This document shows positions 7,601 through 13,817 of a stretch of DNA of 14,973 nt, in pieces. The notes under the pieces are model-generated. The model made no database searches, had not been told where the DNA came from, and saw nothing but the letters and a program-made list of their open reading frames with translations. Position numbers and translations under genes: made by a program. The stretch is from contig DDSG01000181.1 in the NCBI GenBank assembly GCA_002343325.1, positions 1-14,973 of the forward strand. Reading direction: 5' to 3'. This DNA is from Phycisphaerales bacterium UBA2396 (GTDB taxonomy: Bacteria; Planctomycetota; Phycisphaerae; Phycisphaerales; UBA1924). How positions within the stretch are numbered: position 1 is the first letter of the stretch; every line of letters starts with the position of its first letter.

Positions 7601-8145
7601 AGGTCATCCCGCACTGCCTTTTCGGCGCTCTCGGGCAACGCCGCGATCTGACGGTCCAGCTCCGCACGCTGGTCGAACAACGCCGCGGCCTCGCGGAGCT
7701 TGTCGAACAGAAGGTTGTTGCCCGAGGCCATCTCACGCAGCGCCGCATCGCGGGACTCCACCGGCTGACTGAACGCCGATTCGAGCCTCGCCGGCGTCGC
7801 GCGGAACTTACCCAGCGCGCTCAACTCGGTTTCAAAGGTCCGACGGAGCTGCTTGACCTCATCCCGGGGCAGCGGCATCGTGATCTCGATGCGGTCGCGA
7901 CCCAACTGGGTCACCGAGATCTCCAGCAGGCCCTTGGGATCGACGCGATCCTTGATCGCCGTCACCACCTTCGGGATCACCACCGCGGGGTCTTCCGCGT
8001 CGGAGACCTGCACGGTGTACACCAGGCTTGTCCCGCCCGCGAGGTCCTTGCCGAACTTGATCTTCTGCTCGGGCGGCCAGATAAAGTAGAAACAGAGCCC
8101 CAGCACCAGAATCTGGATGAAAATGCGCTTGAGAAGTTGTGGCAT
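4696..8145 (-). CDS. secDF: Fused protein translocase subunit SecDF
   Basis: This is a 1149-aa fusion of SecD and SecF, the accessory membrane complex that uses the proton gradient to help SecYEG pull proteins outward. SecD part: TM1 (5-22), a GKDLAGGTS motif (32-40), a large periplasmic domain up to about 495, then TM segments with the hallmark FGVAVDANVLIYERMRE, in which Asp562 corresponds to the conserved proton-pathway Asp. SecF part begins near residue 675: TM, FRGGTQVEL (near 709), LVHDVVF, GYSLNDTIIIMDRIRE (from 1041) and the final TMs. It is about 200 residues longer than E. coli SecD plus SecF; most of the excess is a charged, helix-rich insertion at about 115-280 splitting the first periplasmic domain. 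ATG 8145 has AGGA 11 nt upstream. It lies 56 bp after yajC. Identification is firm. Confidence 0.96.
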   Translation of the reverse strand: MPQLLKRIFIQILVLGLCFYFIWPPEQKIKFGKDLAGGTSLVYTVQVSDAEDPAVVIPKVVTAIKDRVDPKGLLEISVTQLGRDRIEITMPLPRDEVKQLRRTFETELSALGKFRATPARLESAFSQPVESRDAALREMASGNNLLFDKLREAAALFDQRAELDRQIAALPESAEKAVRDDLVARRAEVNPKYRAAVGVLTANVLQPDVLRRVLDLPTNERMIKDAQGQPTVKDPSQQSVKLTELLERYPLRRSEIEAVVSRYMEYSSKRTTLDDPQDLVRLLRGAGVLTFRIPVPVGTHPDEMALRSELRERGPANARRPDARWFKINQITNWYESAAQRDALRANPAAYLAQRGLVGEAYLDGYYALLWDTDNAKLTQDSGDWSVSDAGDSRDEYGRPAVRFVMDNRGAFLLGELTSAHVGQPMAVLLDDQIYTAPTLQSAISRNGQITGIDSEQERQYVIKVLAGGALQAKLSTEPISTSTLSPQLGADNLRSGVRAGIIAIIVLACFMVVYYFSLGVIAVITLVINAILIVGLMSLNHATYTMPGIAGVILTFGVAVDANVLIYERMREELVRGADLKTAVRLGFSRAFASIFDGNITNLIVCMVLGIFGSAEVRGFAITMSIGVLSTLFAGLITNRVMMDALLAAGWRRTTMFAMVVPGFQRLLTPRVDWMRLRYIFFVISFLYCTFGLGMAFYRGNEMLDTEFRGGTQVELVLRPVSPGAEERVTLVRKQVMDRLKEIAEAQPPNSELRKLAAADVIAINPASDGVTSDRFKIKTVATDSNAVQTLVVKKFEDVLEADPALTFTKTPERLPPTFVVDNADLGTVLGRSLSVPVEVRDYRGGVAVLIENMSPVPTLKSLTERIERIRQTPTYSDTLGRPHELVVLEGDETAVRSAALLVNEPAIPYEPTTPLAWQQGVANREANLVFEALAVVSTPASVQNFSPSIAATFKAQAILATILSFALITVYIWIRFGSGRYAMAAMVALVHDVVFVLGLLALCGFLYENESTANVARSLGILPFKIDLNTVAALLTVAGYSLNDTIIIMDRIRENRGKSLHASESMINNAINSTVSRTLITSGTTLVSAAVLYLFGGEGVRAFAFALFVGVAVGTYSSVAVAAPIVWSRKGKDEPDLLLAPAGAPKV

Positions 8146-8201
8146 CGGGAAAGCGGTCCTGCGTGGTCGTCGTGCGTGCGTTCAGTGCGTCGCGGTCAAT
8201 A

Positions 8202-8708
8202 TCAGGAAGCGGCCCCGGCGGGCTCCTTCGCGCCCTTGGCCTCCACCTGCCCCGCCGGCTTGCCCCCAGCGGGCTTGAGGATCGTCTGCACCGCGCTCTT
8301 GACGAACTTGATCTTCGTCATGTCCTCAAAGCGGATCACGACCTCGTTGTCGCGGACCTGCTCGATCGTCCCCACCGCGCCGCCGATCGTCTGAACAAGG
8401 TCCCCCTTGCCCATCGCCGCCATCAGTTGCTCGCGCTTCTTCTTCTCCTTGCGACCGCTCCACACGGACACAAAGATCATCAGCGCCAACATCCCCACCA
8501 TGATGAACAGCAACTGCCCGCCGCCCTGCGGCGAGGCCGTCGTTGGAACACCCGCCGACCCCGTCGTGCCGTTCCCCGCACCGGTCACGGCCTCGCCCGC
8601 CTTGGGTGCCGCGGGCGGCCCCGAAGCTCCGGGCACGCCCAACGATTGATCACTCGGATTCGGCTGCGCGAGGGCGGCAAGGGCCCACGTCGTCGTCTGC
8701 ATCGGCAT
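8202..8708 (-). CDS. yajC: Preprotein translocase subunit YajC
   Basis: The protein has 168 aa. The core is a single TM helix (about 66-83, LLFIMVGMLALMIFVSVW) followed by the family signature of a basic RKEKKKREQ stretch, then KGDLVQTIGGAVGTIEQV (101-118) and a small beta domain with FEDMTKIKFVKSAV. YajC associates with SecDF in the inner membrane and is dispensable in E. coli. Unusual here is the roughly 60-residue Pro/Gly/Ala/Thr-rich stretch before the TM; ordinary YajC proteins are about 85-115 aa with only a few residues there. The C-terminus is also Ala/Lys/Gly-rich. The start is ATG 8708 with AAGGA 6 nt upstream (8715-8719); an ATG two codons later (8702) is less well placed. The frame stays open further upstream but carries no family sequence there. 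It lies 56 bp before secDF, the standard order. Confidence 0.92.
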   Translation of the reverse strand: MPMQTTTWALAALAQPNPSDQSLGVPGASGPPAAPKAGEAVTGAGNGTTGSAGVPTTASPQGGGQLLFIMVGMLALMIFVSVWSGRKEKKKREQLMAAMGKGDLVQTIGGAVGTIEQVRDNEVVIRFEDMTKIKFVKSAVQTILKPAGGKPAGQVEAKGAKEPAGAAS

Positions 8709-8714
8709 ATCTCG

Positions 8715-8719
8715 TCCTT
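8715..8719 (-). promoter_or_regulatory. Ribosome binding site for yajC (AAGGA)
   Basis: On the minus strand AAGGA lies 6 nt before ATG 8708. This fixes the yajC start, since the same frame is open for about 250 further codons under gcvT. Confidence 0.6.
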
Positions 8720-8808
8720 CTGTTCGGATTCTGTCATCCGGGTAAGCACGAAGGATATGCGCCGACACGCCGGGGGTCTCGGACCACCCGCGCACCGGGC
8801 TCTGACAC

Positions 8809-8829
8809 GTCCCCCTCCCACCGGGGGAC
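8809..8829 (-). terminator. Possible weak terminator or processing hairpin between gcvT and yajC
   Basis: A perfect 7-bp GC stem (8809-8815 with 8823-8829) has a 7-nt loop and lies 27 bp past the gcvT stop. No T-run follows it on the minus strand, so it may only attenuate transcription or protect the upstream mRNA. The 148-bp gap that holds it is the widest in the minus-strand run and could also hold a yajC promoter, though none is convincing. Confidence 0.3.
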
Positions 8830-8856
8830 CCCAGCCCGGGCCTGACCGGCCCCTCT

Positions 8857-9984
8857 TTACTTTCCGACCTTATAGAACGGCAGGGCAACCACCTTTGCTT
8901 CGAGCGTCGCACCCTTGCCCGTGTCCACCGACAGCGACGTCCCCACCGCCGTGTGGGCAACGTCCACAAACGCCATCGCGATCGACTTGGACAGGGTCGG
9001 CGAGAAGCACCCGCTGGACACGATCCCGGCGGGGGCATCGCCCTTGCGGACCGCCATGCCCTGGCGGGCCGCCCGCTTCCCGTCGATCTCAAGCCCGACG
9101 AGCTTCCGGGCCGGGCCTCCCTCGGCCGCGATTTTCCGCAACGCCGGCAGCCCGATGAACGGCTCTCCCTGGGCGTCGCCGTCCTTGTCCATCGAGATCG
9201 CAAAGTCCACGCCGCACGACGTCGCCGGGATCTCTTCGCCCAGTTCGTGCCCGTACAAGGGCATGCCGGCCTCGATGCGGAGGGTGTCGCGTGCGCCCAG
9301 CCCGCACGGCCGGATCGTCGCGTCGGGCTTGGCGGGGTCCATCTCGCCGCCGAGCAGCTTGAGCGCCATGCCCACCGCCCCGGCGGGCAGAATGACCTCC
9401 ACGCCGTCCTCTCCGGTGTAGCCCGTGCGGCTGATCGTGAGGGTGGTGATGACCAGGTTCTTGTCAAGGAATCGATACCGCTTGAGCGCCCCCACCTCGG
9501 GCGCGAGCTTGGTGGCCAGCGGGATGATCTTGGGCCCCTGCAGCGCGATCATCGCGGTGCGTTCCGTCTGATCGTCGATCGTCAGGGTGAAGTTGCCGGC
9601 CGAGCGGACCTTCTCAAAGTGCCCCAGCAGCTTCGCGCGATTGCTCGCGTTGACCACCACCAGGAAGTCGGTGACGTCGCGCCGGTACACGATCACGTCG
9701 TCGTGCACGCCGCCCTGCTCGTTGCACACGAGCGAGTATCGGCACTGCCCGGGCTGCATGTCCCCGATCCGCCGCGTGCAGATCCGCTCCAGAAACCGAC
9801 CCGCGTCGCGCCCCTGCATCACCACGCGCCCCATGTGCGACACGTCAAAGAGCGCCCCGCTGGTGCGGCACTGCTTGTGCTCGTCCATGATCGACGAGTA
9901 GTACAGGGGCATCTCCCAGCCCGCGAACTCCACCATGTGCCCCTTGTGGTCCAGGTGGAACGAATGAAGCGGTGTCTTCAGCAC
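8857..9984 (-). CDS. gcvT: Aminomethyltransferase, glycine cleavage system T protein
   Basis: The protein has 375 aa, the usual length for GcvT. It transfers the methylene group from aminomethyl-lipoyl H protein to tetrahydrofolate, releasing ammonia, in the cytosol. Visible motifs: LKTPLHSFH with FAGWEMPLYY near the N-terminus, LFDVSHMG (45-52), GGVHDDVIVYR (91-101, with the folate-site Asp of the GG[VI]xDD motif), VNASN (111-115), RTGYTGEDGVEV (187-197) and GLGARDTLRIEAGMPLYGHE (228-247). The start is GTG 9984, backed by an AAGGAG 9 nt upstream and the canonical LKTPLH beginning. No gcvH or gcvP lies in the window, so its partners must be elsewhere. The neighbours (panC 119 bp upstream, yajC 148 bp downstream) are not functionally linked. 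A YgfZ-type paralogue is unlikely given the intact motifs. Confidence 0.93.
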   Translation of the reverse strand: MLKTPLHSFHLDHKGHMVEFAGWEMPLYYSSIMDEHKQCRTSGALFDVSHMGRVVMQGRDAGRFLERICTRRIGDMQPGQCRYSLVCNEQGGVHDDVIVYRRDVTDFLVVVNASNRAKLLGHFEKVRSAGNFTLTIDDQTERTAMIALQGPKIIPLATKLAPEVGALKRYRFLDKNLVITTLTISRTGYTGEDGVEVILPAGAVGMALKLLGGEMDPAKPDATIRPCGLGARDTLRIEAGMPLYGHELGEEIPATSCGVDFAISMDKDGDAQGEPFIGLPALRKIAAEGGPARKLVGLEIDGKRAARQGMAVRKGDAPAGIVSSGCFSPTLSKSIAMAFVDVAHTAVGTSLSVDTGKGATLEAKVVALPFYKVGK

Positions 9985-9993
9985 GGGTCCGGG

Positions 9994-9999
9994 CTCCTT
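9994..9999 (-). promoter_or_regulatory. Ribosome binding site for gcvT (AAGGAG)
   Basis: AAGGAG on the minus strand lies 9 nt before the GTG at 9984. It supports that non-ATG start over any downstream ATG. Confidence 0.7.
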
Positions 10000-10046
10000 G
10001 CACTTGCCGGGCGCACCCTCCGCCCACGCGGAAGCCGCCCGTCGTC

Positions 10047-10074
10047 ACTCTAGCACCCCAGAACTTCGAGCCAA
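10047..10074 (-). promoter_or_regulatory. Candidate sigma-70-like promoter for gcvT
   Basis: On the minus strand TTGGCT (10069-10074) and TAGAGT (10047-10052) are 16 nt apart; each matches 4 of 6 consensus bases. The position fits a leader of roughly 60 nt before the gcvT start. The match is weak for GC-rich DNA and is offered only because the 119-bp gap after panC needs explaining. Confidence 0.2.
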
Positions 10075-10103
10075 CGGGCACGCCGGACGCACCCCGAGCG
10101 CCT

Positions 10104-10949
10104 TTAGCCCGCCGACCACTCGGCGTTGTCGATCAGCCGGACCGACCCCACCCGCGCCGCGATCAGCGCCCGCGCCGCACCCCCTGGACGCACCGCCCCG
10201 AGCGTGTCCGCGTCGCGCACCACCGCGTACTCCGGATCGATCGACTCCTCCGCCAACACCTCCCGCATCGCCGTCTCGGCCTCCGCCGGCGTCCCCGCGT
10301 ACACCGACGCCCGCAAGGCCCGGCTGATCGCCCGCGCACGAACGCGGTCTTCCGCCGTCAGAAACCGGTTCCGGCTCGACATCGCCAGCCCGTCCGCCTC
10401 CCGCACCGTCGGCCCCGCCACGATCGTCGGCATCGCCCCGGCCAGTGCGCCCCCGCGCTCGGCCCGGACCATCCCCCGAATGACCGCGAGCTGCTGCCAA
10501 TCCTTCTCCCCAAAGACCGCGACCCGTGCACGGACGACCTCAAACAGCCGCCTGACGACCTGGCACACCCCGGCAAAGTGCCCGGGCCTGTGCGCGTCCT
10601 CGAGCCCCGGGCGCACCGCCGCCTCCGGAAGCACCACCGCGCCGGCCTCAAGGCCCCGCGGGTAGACGTCCTCGACACCCGGGGCCCAAACCGCCCTCGC
10701 CCCTGCCTCGGCGCACAGCGCCACGTCCGTCTCCAGCGTCCTGGGGTACCGGGCCAAGTCCGCCGGGTCGTTGAACTGCGTCGGGTTCACGAACACGCTC
10801 ACGATCGTGGGAAGCCCGGTCGCCACGGCCTGGCTCACGAGCGAGGCGTGCCCCGCGTGCAGGGCCCCCATCGTGGGCACCAGGGCGCACGAACCCCCGA
10901 CCTTCCCTCGCCACGCCGACACGTCTTCGGAGGTCTTCAGCACGATCAT
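10104..10949 (-). CDS. panC: Pantothenate synthetase
   Basis: The protein has 281 aa, normal for PanC, which joins D-pantoate and beta-alanine using ATP (via pantoyl-adenylate) in coenzyme A synthesis. Family motifs, in order: VPTMGALHAGH (24-34, the HIGH-like nucleotide site), SVFVNPTQF (51-59), ARYPRTLETD (66-75), RPGHFAGV (121-128), FGEKDWQQL (146-154) and READGLAMSSRN (183-194, the KMSKS-like part). All key residues appear intact. ATG 10949 places VPTMG at the usual distance from the start; no good Shine-Dalgarno is visible. No panB or panD is present. It is the first gene of the minus-strand run and is divergent from the glycosyltransferase gene, 33 bp start to start, so their control regions must overlap each other or the coding regions. 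Confidence 0.95.
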   Translation of the reverse strand: MIVLKTSEDVSAWRGKVGGSCALVPTMGALHAGHASLVSQAVATGLPTIVSVFVNPTQFNDPADLARYPRTLETDVALCAEAGARAVWAPGVEDVYPRGLEAGAVVLPEAAVRPGLEDAHRPGHFAGVCQVVRRLFEVVRARVAVFGEKDWQQLAVIRGMVRAERGGALAGAMPTIVAGPTVREADGLAMSSRNRFLTAEDRVRARAISRALRASVYAGTPAEAETAMREVLAEESIDPEYAVVRDADTLGAVRPGGAARALIAARVGSVRLIDNAEWSAG

Positions 10950-10982
10950 GATGCAAGCGTACGAACCTCATACCCTGCACGC

Positions 10983-11864
10983 GTGCCCCCACTGGCCGCC
11001 ATCCTGATCACCCACACGACGCGCCACCTGCGCCGCTCGCTGCTGGCCTTGCGAGCCTCGTCCCGGACGCCCGACCGGGTGGTCGTCTCGACCGACGGCG
11101 ACGCCGACGACCTGCGGGCGTGCGTCGCCGGGGCCTCTCGCGAGTTGGGGATGCCCATCACGCTCGTTCGGCGTGCGCACACGGGGCAGAGCCGATCGCC
11201 GCAGGTCCGCAACAACGCGGTGCGGGCGCTGCTCGCTCTTGGCTGGAACAGCACGCCCGACGCACGGCTGCTCTTTCTCGACGGGGACTGCGCACCCGCC
11301 CGGGACTGCCTCGCCGCCCACGAGCGGCTCGGGGGGACGCGTGCAGTCGTCGTGGGCTTTCGCATCGATCTCACCGAAGAGCAGACTCGCGACTTTGACG
11401 AAGAACGCGTGCGTCTGGGCGAGCCACCGGCCGCGATCACTCCCGCCCAGTGGGCCGAGCTTGCCGCACGAGACCGCCGCTATGCGCGGGCCCTCTTCTG
11501 GCGCCGGCTCGGGCTGGCCAAACCCCACAAGCCCAAGGTGCTCTCGGCGAACGTCTCTGTGCCGATGAGCGCGTACCTGGCGATCAACGGCTTCGACGAG
11601 GAGTACATCGGGTGGGGCGCCGAGGACGACGATCTGAGCCGACGCCTCTACGCCGCGGGCACCCCAGCGCGGATCGGCGTCGCCTCCGCGGTGGTCTTCC
11701 ACCAGTGGCACCCCACGCGTGCACCGGGCGAGTGGTCGAAGAACGCCGGAGCACCCCGCTTCCTCGCCGGCACGCCCACCCGGGCCTCGCGTGGCGTCGA
11801 GAACCCGCTCGAACAGCCCCCCGTGGTGGTCGAGCACCTCACGCCGGAAGGAAACGCGGCATGA
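10983..11864 (+). CDS. Glycosyltransferase, family-2-like with a galactosyltransferase-type C-terminal motif
   Basis: The protein has 293 aa. It opens with a Rossmann-type strand, PPLAAILITHTTR, and a helix, as in GT-A glycosyltransferases. VVVSTDGDADDLR (33-45) is followed by RRAHTGQSRSPQVRNNAV (63-80), the usual region before the metal site, then FLDGDCAP (98-105) with D100-x-D102 as the DxD nucleotide-sugar/metal motif. ANVSVPMSAYLAINGFDEEY (189-208) with GWGAEDDDLSRRL (210-222) is the acceptor-side signature seen in Glyco_transf_7C-like enzymes, and VFHQWHP (238-244) closes the domain. No TM is seen, so it is probably cytoplasmic. The donor and acceptor cannot be told. The start is GTG 10983; upstream in-frame codons offer no ATG/GTG near, and earlier sequence lies under panC. 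It overlaps the next gene by ATGA. Confidence 0.85.
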   Translation: MPPLAAILITHTTRHLRRSLLALRASSRTPDRVVVSTDGDADDLRACVAGASRELGMPITLVRRAHTGQSRSPQVRNNAVRALLALGWNSTPDARLLFLDGDCAPARDCLAAHERLGGTRAVVVGFRIDLTEEQTRDFDEERVRLGEPPAAITPAQWAELAARDRRYARALFWRRLGLAKPHKPKVLSANVSVPMSAYLAINGFDEEYIGWGAEDDDLSRRLYAAGTPARIGVASAVVFHQWHPTRAPGEWSKNAGAPRFLAGTPTRASRGVENPLEQPPVVVEHLTPEGNAA

Positions 11865-12478
11865 CCATCGATCTTCGCGAATGGTCGACACGCCTTCGCC
11901 GCATCGCCGAGCCCGTGCTCGCGGGAACTCCCGCGGTGCGCGAGGCGACGCCGGAAGATCGAGCACGCTTCGCCGACGAGTTCACCGATGAGGCGGGGCA
12001 CCGGCGCGTGTGGGACCGATTCCTTCTGGCACGGGTGCTGAGGGTCCCGGCCGGGGCGCGTGGCGAGCCCTGGCTCTGGAGCTGGCACGCGGCCCTTGGG
12101 CTCGCGCACGCCGACCCGCCGGCGTCGCCACCCTTCTTCGCCCGCCCCGACTCCTGGACGCTCGAGCAGGAGACGGAGAAGGAGTTGGCGGGGCTCCACG
12201 GATGGACGTGGCTTATCCCCGACGGAGCGACCGACGCACGCTTTGAATCGGCGCTCGACTGGGTCCTGGCGAACATCCAGCCCGACAACGCGACCAACCA
12301 CCCGTGGGCGATCCACGCGTTTCTTCGGCGTGCCGCCCGGGGCGACGACTTCGCGAGGCTCTACGCCGAGGCGATGCTCCACTGCTCGATCGTGCACCTG
12401 GGCAGGCCCGACCGATTCTCCGCGCTCATCCTGCTCGATGCGGCCGATCACCTGCGCGATCGCACCCCGGCACCCTGA
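11861..12478 (+). CDS. Unrecognised Trp-rich protein coupled to the glycosyltransferase
   Basis: The protein has 205 aa and I do not recognise the family. It starts at ATG 11861 inside the ATGA shared with the glycosyltransferase stop, which indicates translational coupling. It has about ten Trp residues, often clustered (EPWLWSW, GWTW, HPWAI), many Asp/Arg, no signal peptide, no membrane segment and no Cys motif; the single Cys lies in MLHCSIVHLGRP near the C-terminus. Predicted character: a soluble, mostly alpha-helical cytoplasmic protein. The segment DWVLANIQPDNATNHPWAIH looks like the most structured and perhaps conserved part. tgt begins 9 bp downstream, so the three genes probably form one transcript. 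A partner or modifier of the glycosyltransferase is possible but is only a guess from position. Confidence 0.75.
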   Translation: MTIDLREWSTRLRRIAEPVLAGTPAVREATPEDRARFADEFTDEAGHRRVWDRFLLARVLRVPAGARGEPWLWSWHAALGLAHADPPASPPFFARPDSWTLEQETEKELAGLHGWTWLIPDGATDARFESALDWVLANIQPDNATNHPWAIHAFLRRAARGDDFARLYAEAMLHCSIVHLGRPDRFSALILLDAADHLRDRTPAP

Positions 12479-12487
12479 CGCACCCCC

Positions 12488-13732
12488 ATGACACACGCGC
12501 TGACCTTCGAGATCCTCGCACGCTCGCCCGACTGCTCCGCACGCCGGGGCAGGGTGACGACGCTGCACGGCTCGTTCGACACCCCCGCCTTCATGCCCGT
12601 CGGCACGCGAGGATCCGTCAAGGGCATCCTCCCGCACATGGTCGCCTCCACAGGGGCGCAAATCCTCCTCAACAACACCTACCACCTCCTCCTCCGCCCG
12701 GGGCCCGAGCTGGTCGCGACGATGGGCGGCGTCCACCGCTTCATGTCCTGGAACGGCCCGATCCTCACCGACTCGGGCGGGTACCAGGCCTACTCCATGG
12801 CCGACATGAACGCGGTCGACGACGACGGCGTCACCTTCAAGTCCATCGTCGACGGCTCGATGATCCGCATGACGCCGGAAGAGTCCATCCGAGTGCAGAA
12901 CCTCCTGGGCCCAGACATCATCATGGCCTTTGACGACTGCCCCCCGCCGATCCAGCAGTCTGGCGACCCCGCCAGCGCCGAATCCGCCGGCACCGACCCT
13001 CGCCTCTCCCGCGTGCTCCGGCGTGACAAGGTGGTCGACCATGTCGCCCGCGTGAAGGTCGCCAACGAGCGCACGGTCCGCTGGCTTGAGCGCTGCAAGG
13101 CCGCCCACGCCCGCACGCACGAGCAGTCGCTCTTTGGCATCGTCCAGGGCGGGACGGACATGAGCGCACGAACCTGGTGCGCGGAGCAGATCACGAACAT
13201 CGAGCTGCCGGGGTACGCCATCGGGGGCGTCGCGGTGGGCGAGGGGCCCGACGAGATCGCCGCCGTCGTGCGCCACACGGCCCCGCTGCTGCCGGACACC
13301 AAGCCCCGGTACCTGATGGGCGTGGGCTACGAGCGCGACCTGCTGACGGCCGTGCGCGCGGGGGTGGACATGTTCGACTGCGTGCTGCCGACACGCAACG
13401 GACGCAACGCCAACGCCTTCACGCCCCACGGGCAGATCCGCCTGCGCAACGCCAAGTACGCCCAGGACGCCGGCCCGATCGACGAAACGTGCGATTGCCC
13501 GGCCTGCCGCCCCGCGGCGCACGCGATGCGCGGGCCCGGGGGAATCGACCTGCCCCACTTCTCGCGGGGCTACATCCGCCACCTCTTCATGGCCGGCGAG
13601 ATGCTCGGGCCCATCCTCGTCACCCTGCACAACCTGCGGCACTTCCAGCGATTCATGGCCGACGTCCGCGCCACGATCCCCACGGGCGACTGGCCCGCCC
13701 TGCTCGCCCGCTGGCCCGCGGCGGCGGGATGA
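12488..13732 (+). CDS. tgt: tRNA-guanine transglycosylase (queuine tRNA-ribosyltransferase)
   Basis: The protein has 414 aa against about 375 for E. coli Tgt. It swaps guanine-34 for preQ1 in tRNAs with GUN anticodons, the first tRNA step of queuosine synthesis. Seen: TPAFMPVGT (32-40), NNTYHL (62-67), TDSGGYQ (94-100, with base-pocket Asp95), MAFDDCPPP (146-154), FGIVQGG (216-222), IGGVAVGEG (245-253), MFDCVLPTRNGR (295-306, nucleophile Asp297) and the zinc set C335, C337, C340 and H381 (in LHNL). Two insertions explain the length: about 24 residues after CPPP (155-180), and about 15 residues between the zinc cysteines and the zinc His (around 345-357). The motifs are those of the bacterial, not archaeal, type. 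The start is ATG 12488, 9 bp after the previous stop, with no visible Shine-Dalgarno. Confidence 0.95.
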   Translation: MTHALTFEILARSPDCSARRGRVTTLHGSFDTPAFMPVGTRGSVKGILPHMVASTGAQILLNNTYHLLLRPGPELVATMGGVHRFMSWNGPILTDSGGYQAYSMADMNAVDDDGVTFKSIVDGSMIRMTPEESIRVQNLLGPDIIMAFDDCPPPIQQSGDPASAESAGTDPRLSRVLRRDKVVDHVARVKVANERTVRWLERCKAAHARTHEQSLFGIVQGGTDMSARTWCAEQITNIELPGYAIGGVAVGEGPDEIAAVVRHTAPLLPDTKPRYLMGVGYERDLLTAVRAGVDMFDCVLPTRNGRNANAFTPHGQIRLRNAKYAQDAGPIDETCDCPACRPAAHAMRGPGGIDLPHFSRGYIRHLFMAGEMLGPILVTLHNLRHFQRFMADVRATIPTGDWPALLARWPAAAG

Positions 13733-13743
13733 GGACGCGGGCG

Positions 13744-13782
13744 AAAAAGACCGCGGGCCGCGGTGGTTGGCCGCGGCCCGCG
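13744..13782 (-). terminator. Strong intrinsic terminator after trigger factor, possibly bidirectional
   Basis: A perfect 12-bp GC stem (13752-13763 with 13771-13782) has a 7-nt loop. Read on the minus strand it is followed directly by GTCTTTTT (13751 down to 13744), a proper T-tract, so it ends the trigger factor transcript. It lies 35 bp past that gene's stop. On the plus strand only TTGAAATC follows, so it may also stop tgt transcription, less efficiently. Confidence 0.85.
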
Positions 13783-13817
13783 TTGAAATCTCTGCGTGTC
13801 GTCGATGCTCGGGAGGC

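Noticed and set aside
8709..9467. Frame of yajC continuing upstream under gcvT
   Set aside because: The residues encoded there are Arg/Ser/Pro-rich shadow of gcvT. The YajC start with AAGGA at 8708 explains the gene.
10009..10040. Hairpin in the gcvT leader as a riboswitch
   Set aside because: Only two 5-bp GC helices with mismatched internal loops, and no glycine or other riboswitch core. Such pairings are frequent by chance at this GC content.
11648..13642. A 664-codon minus-strand open frame
   Set aside because: It is antisense to the glycosyltransferase, the unknown gene and tgt; the protein is an Arg/Gly/Val-rich shadow with no motifs.
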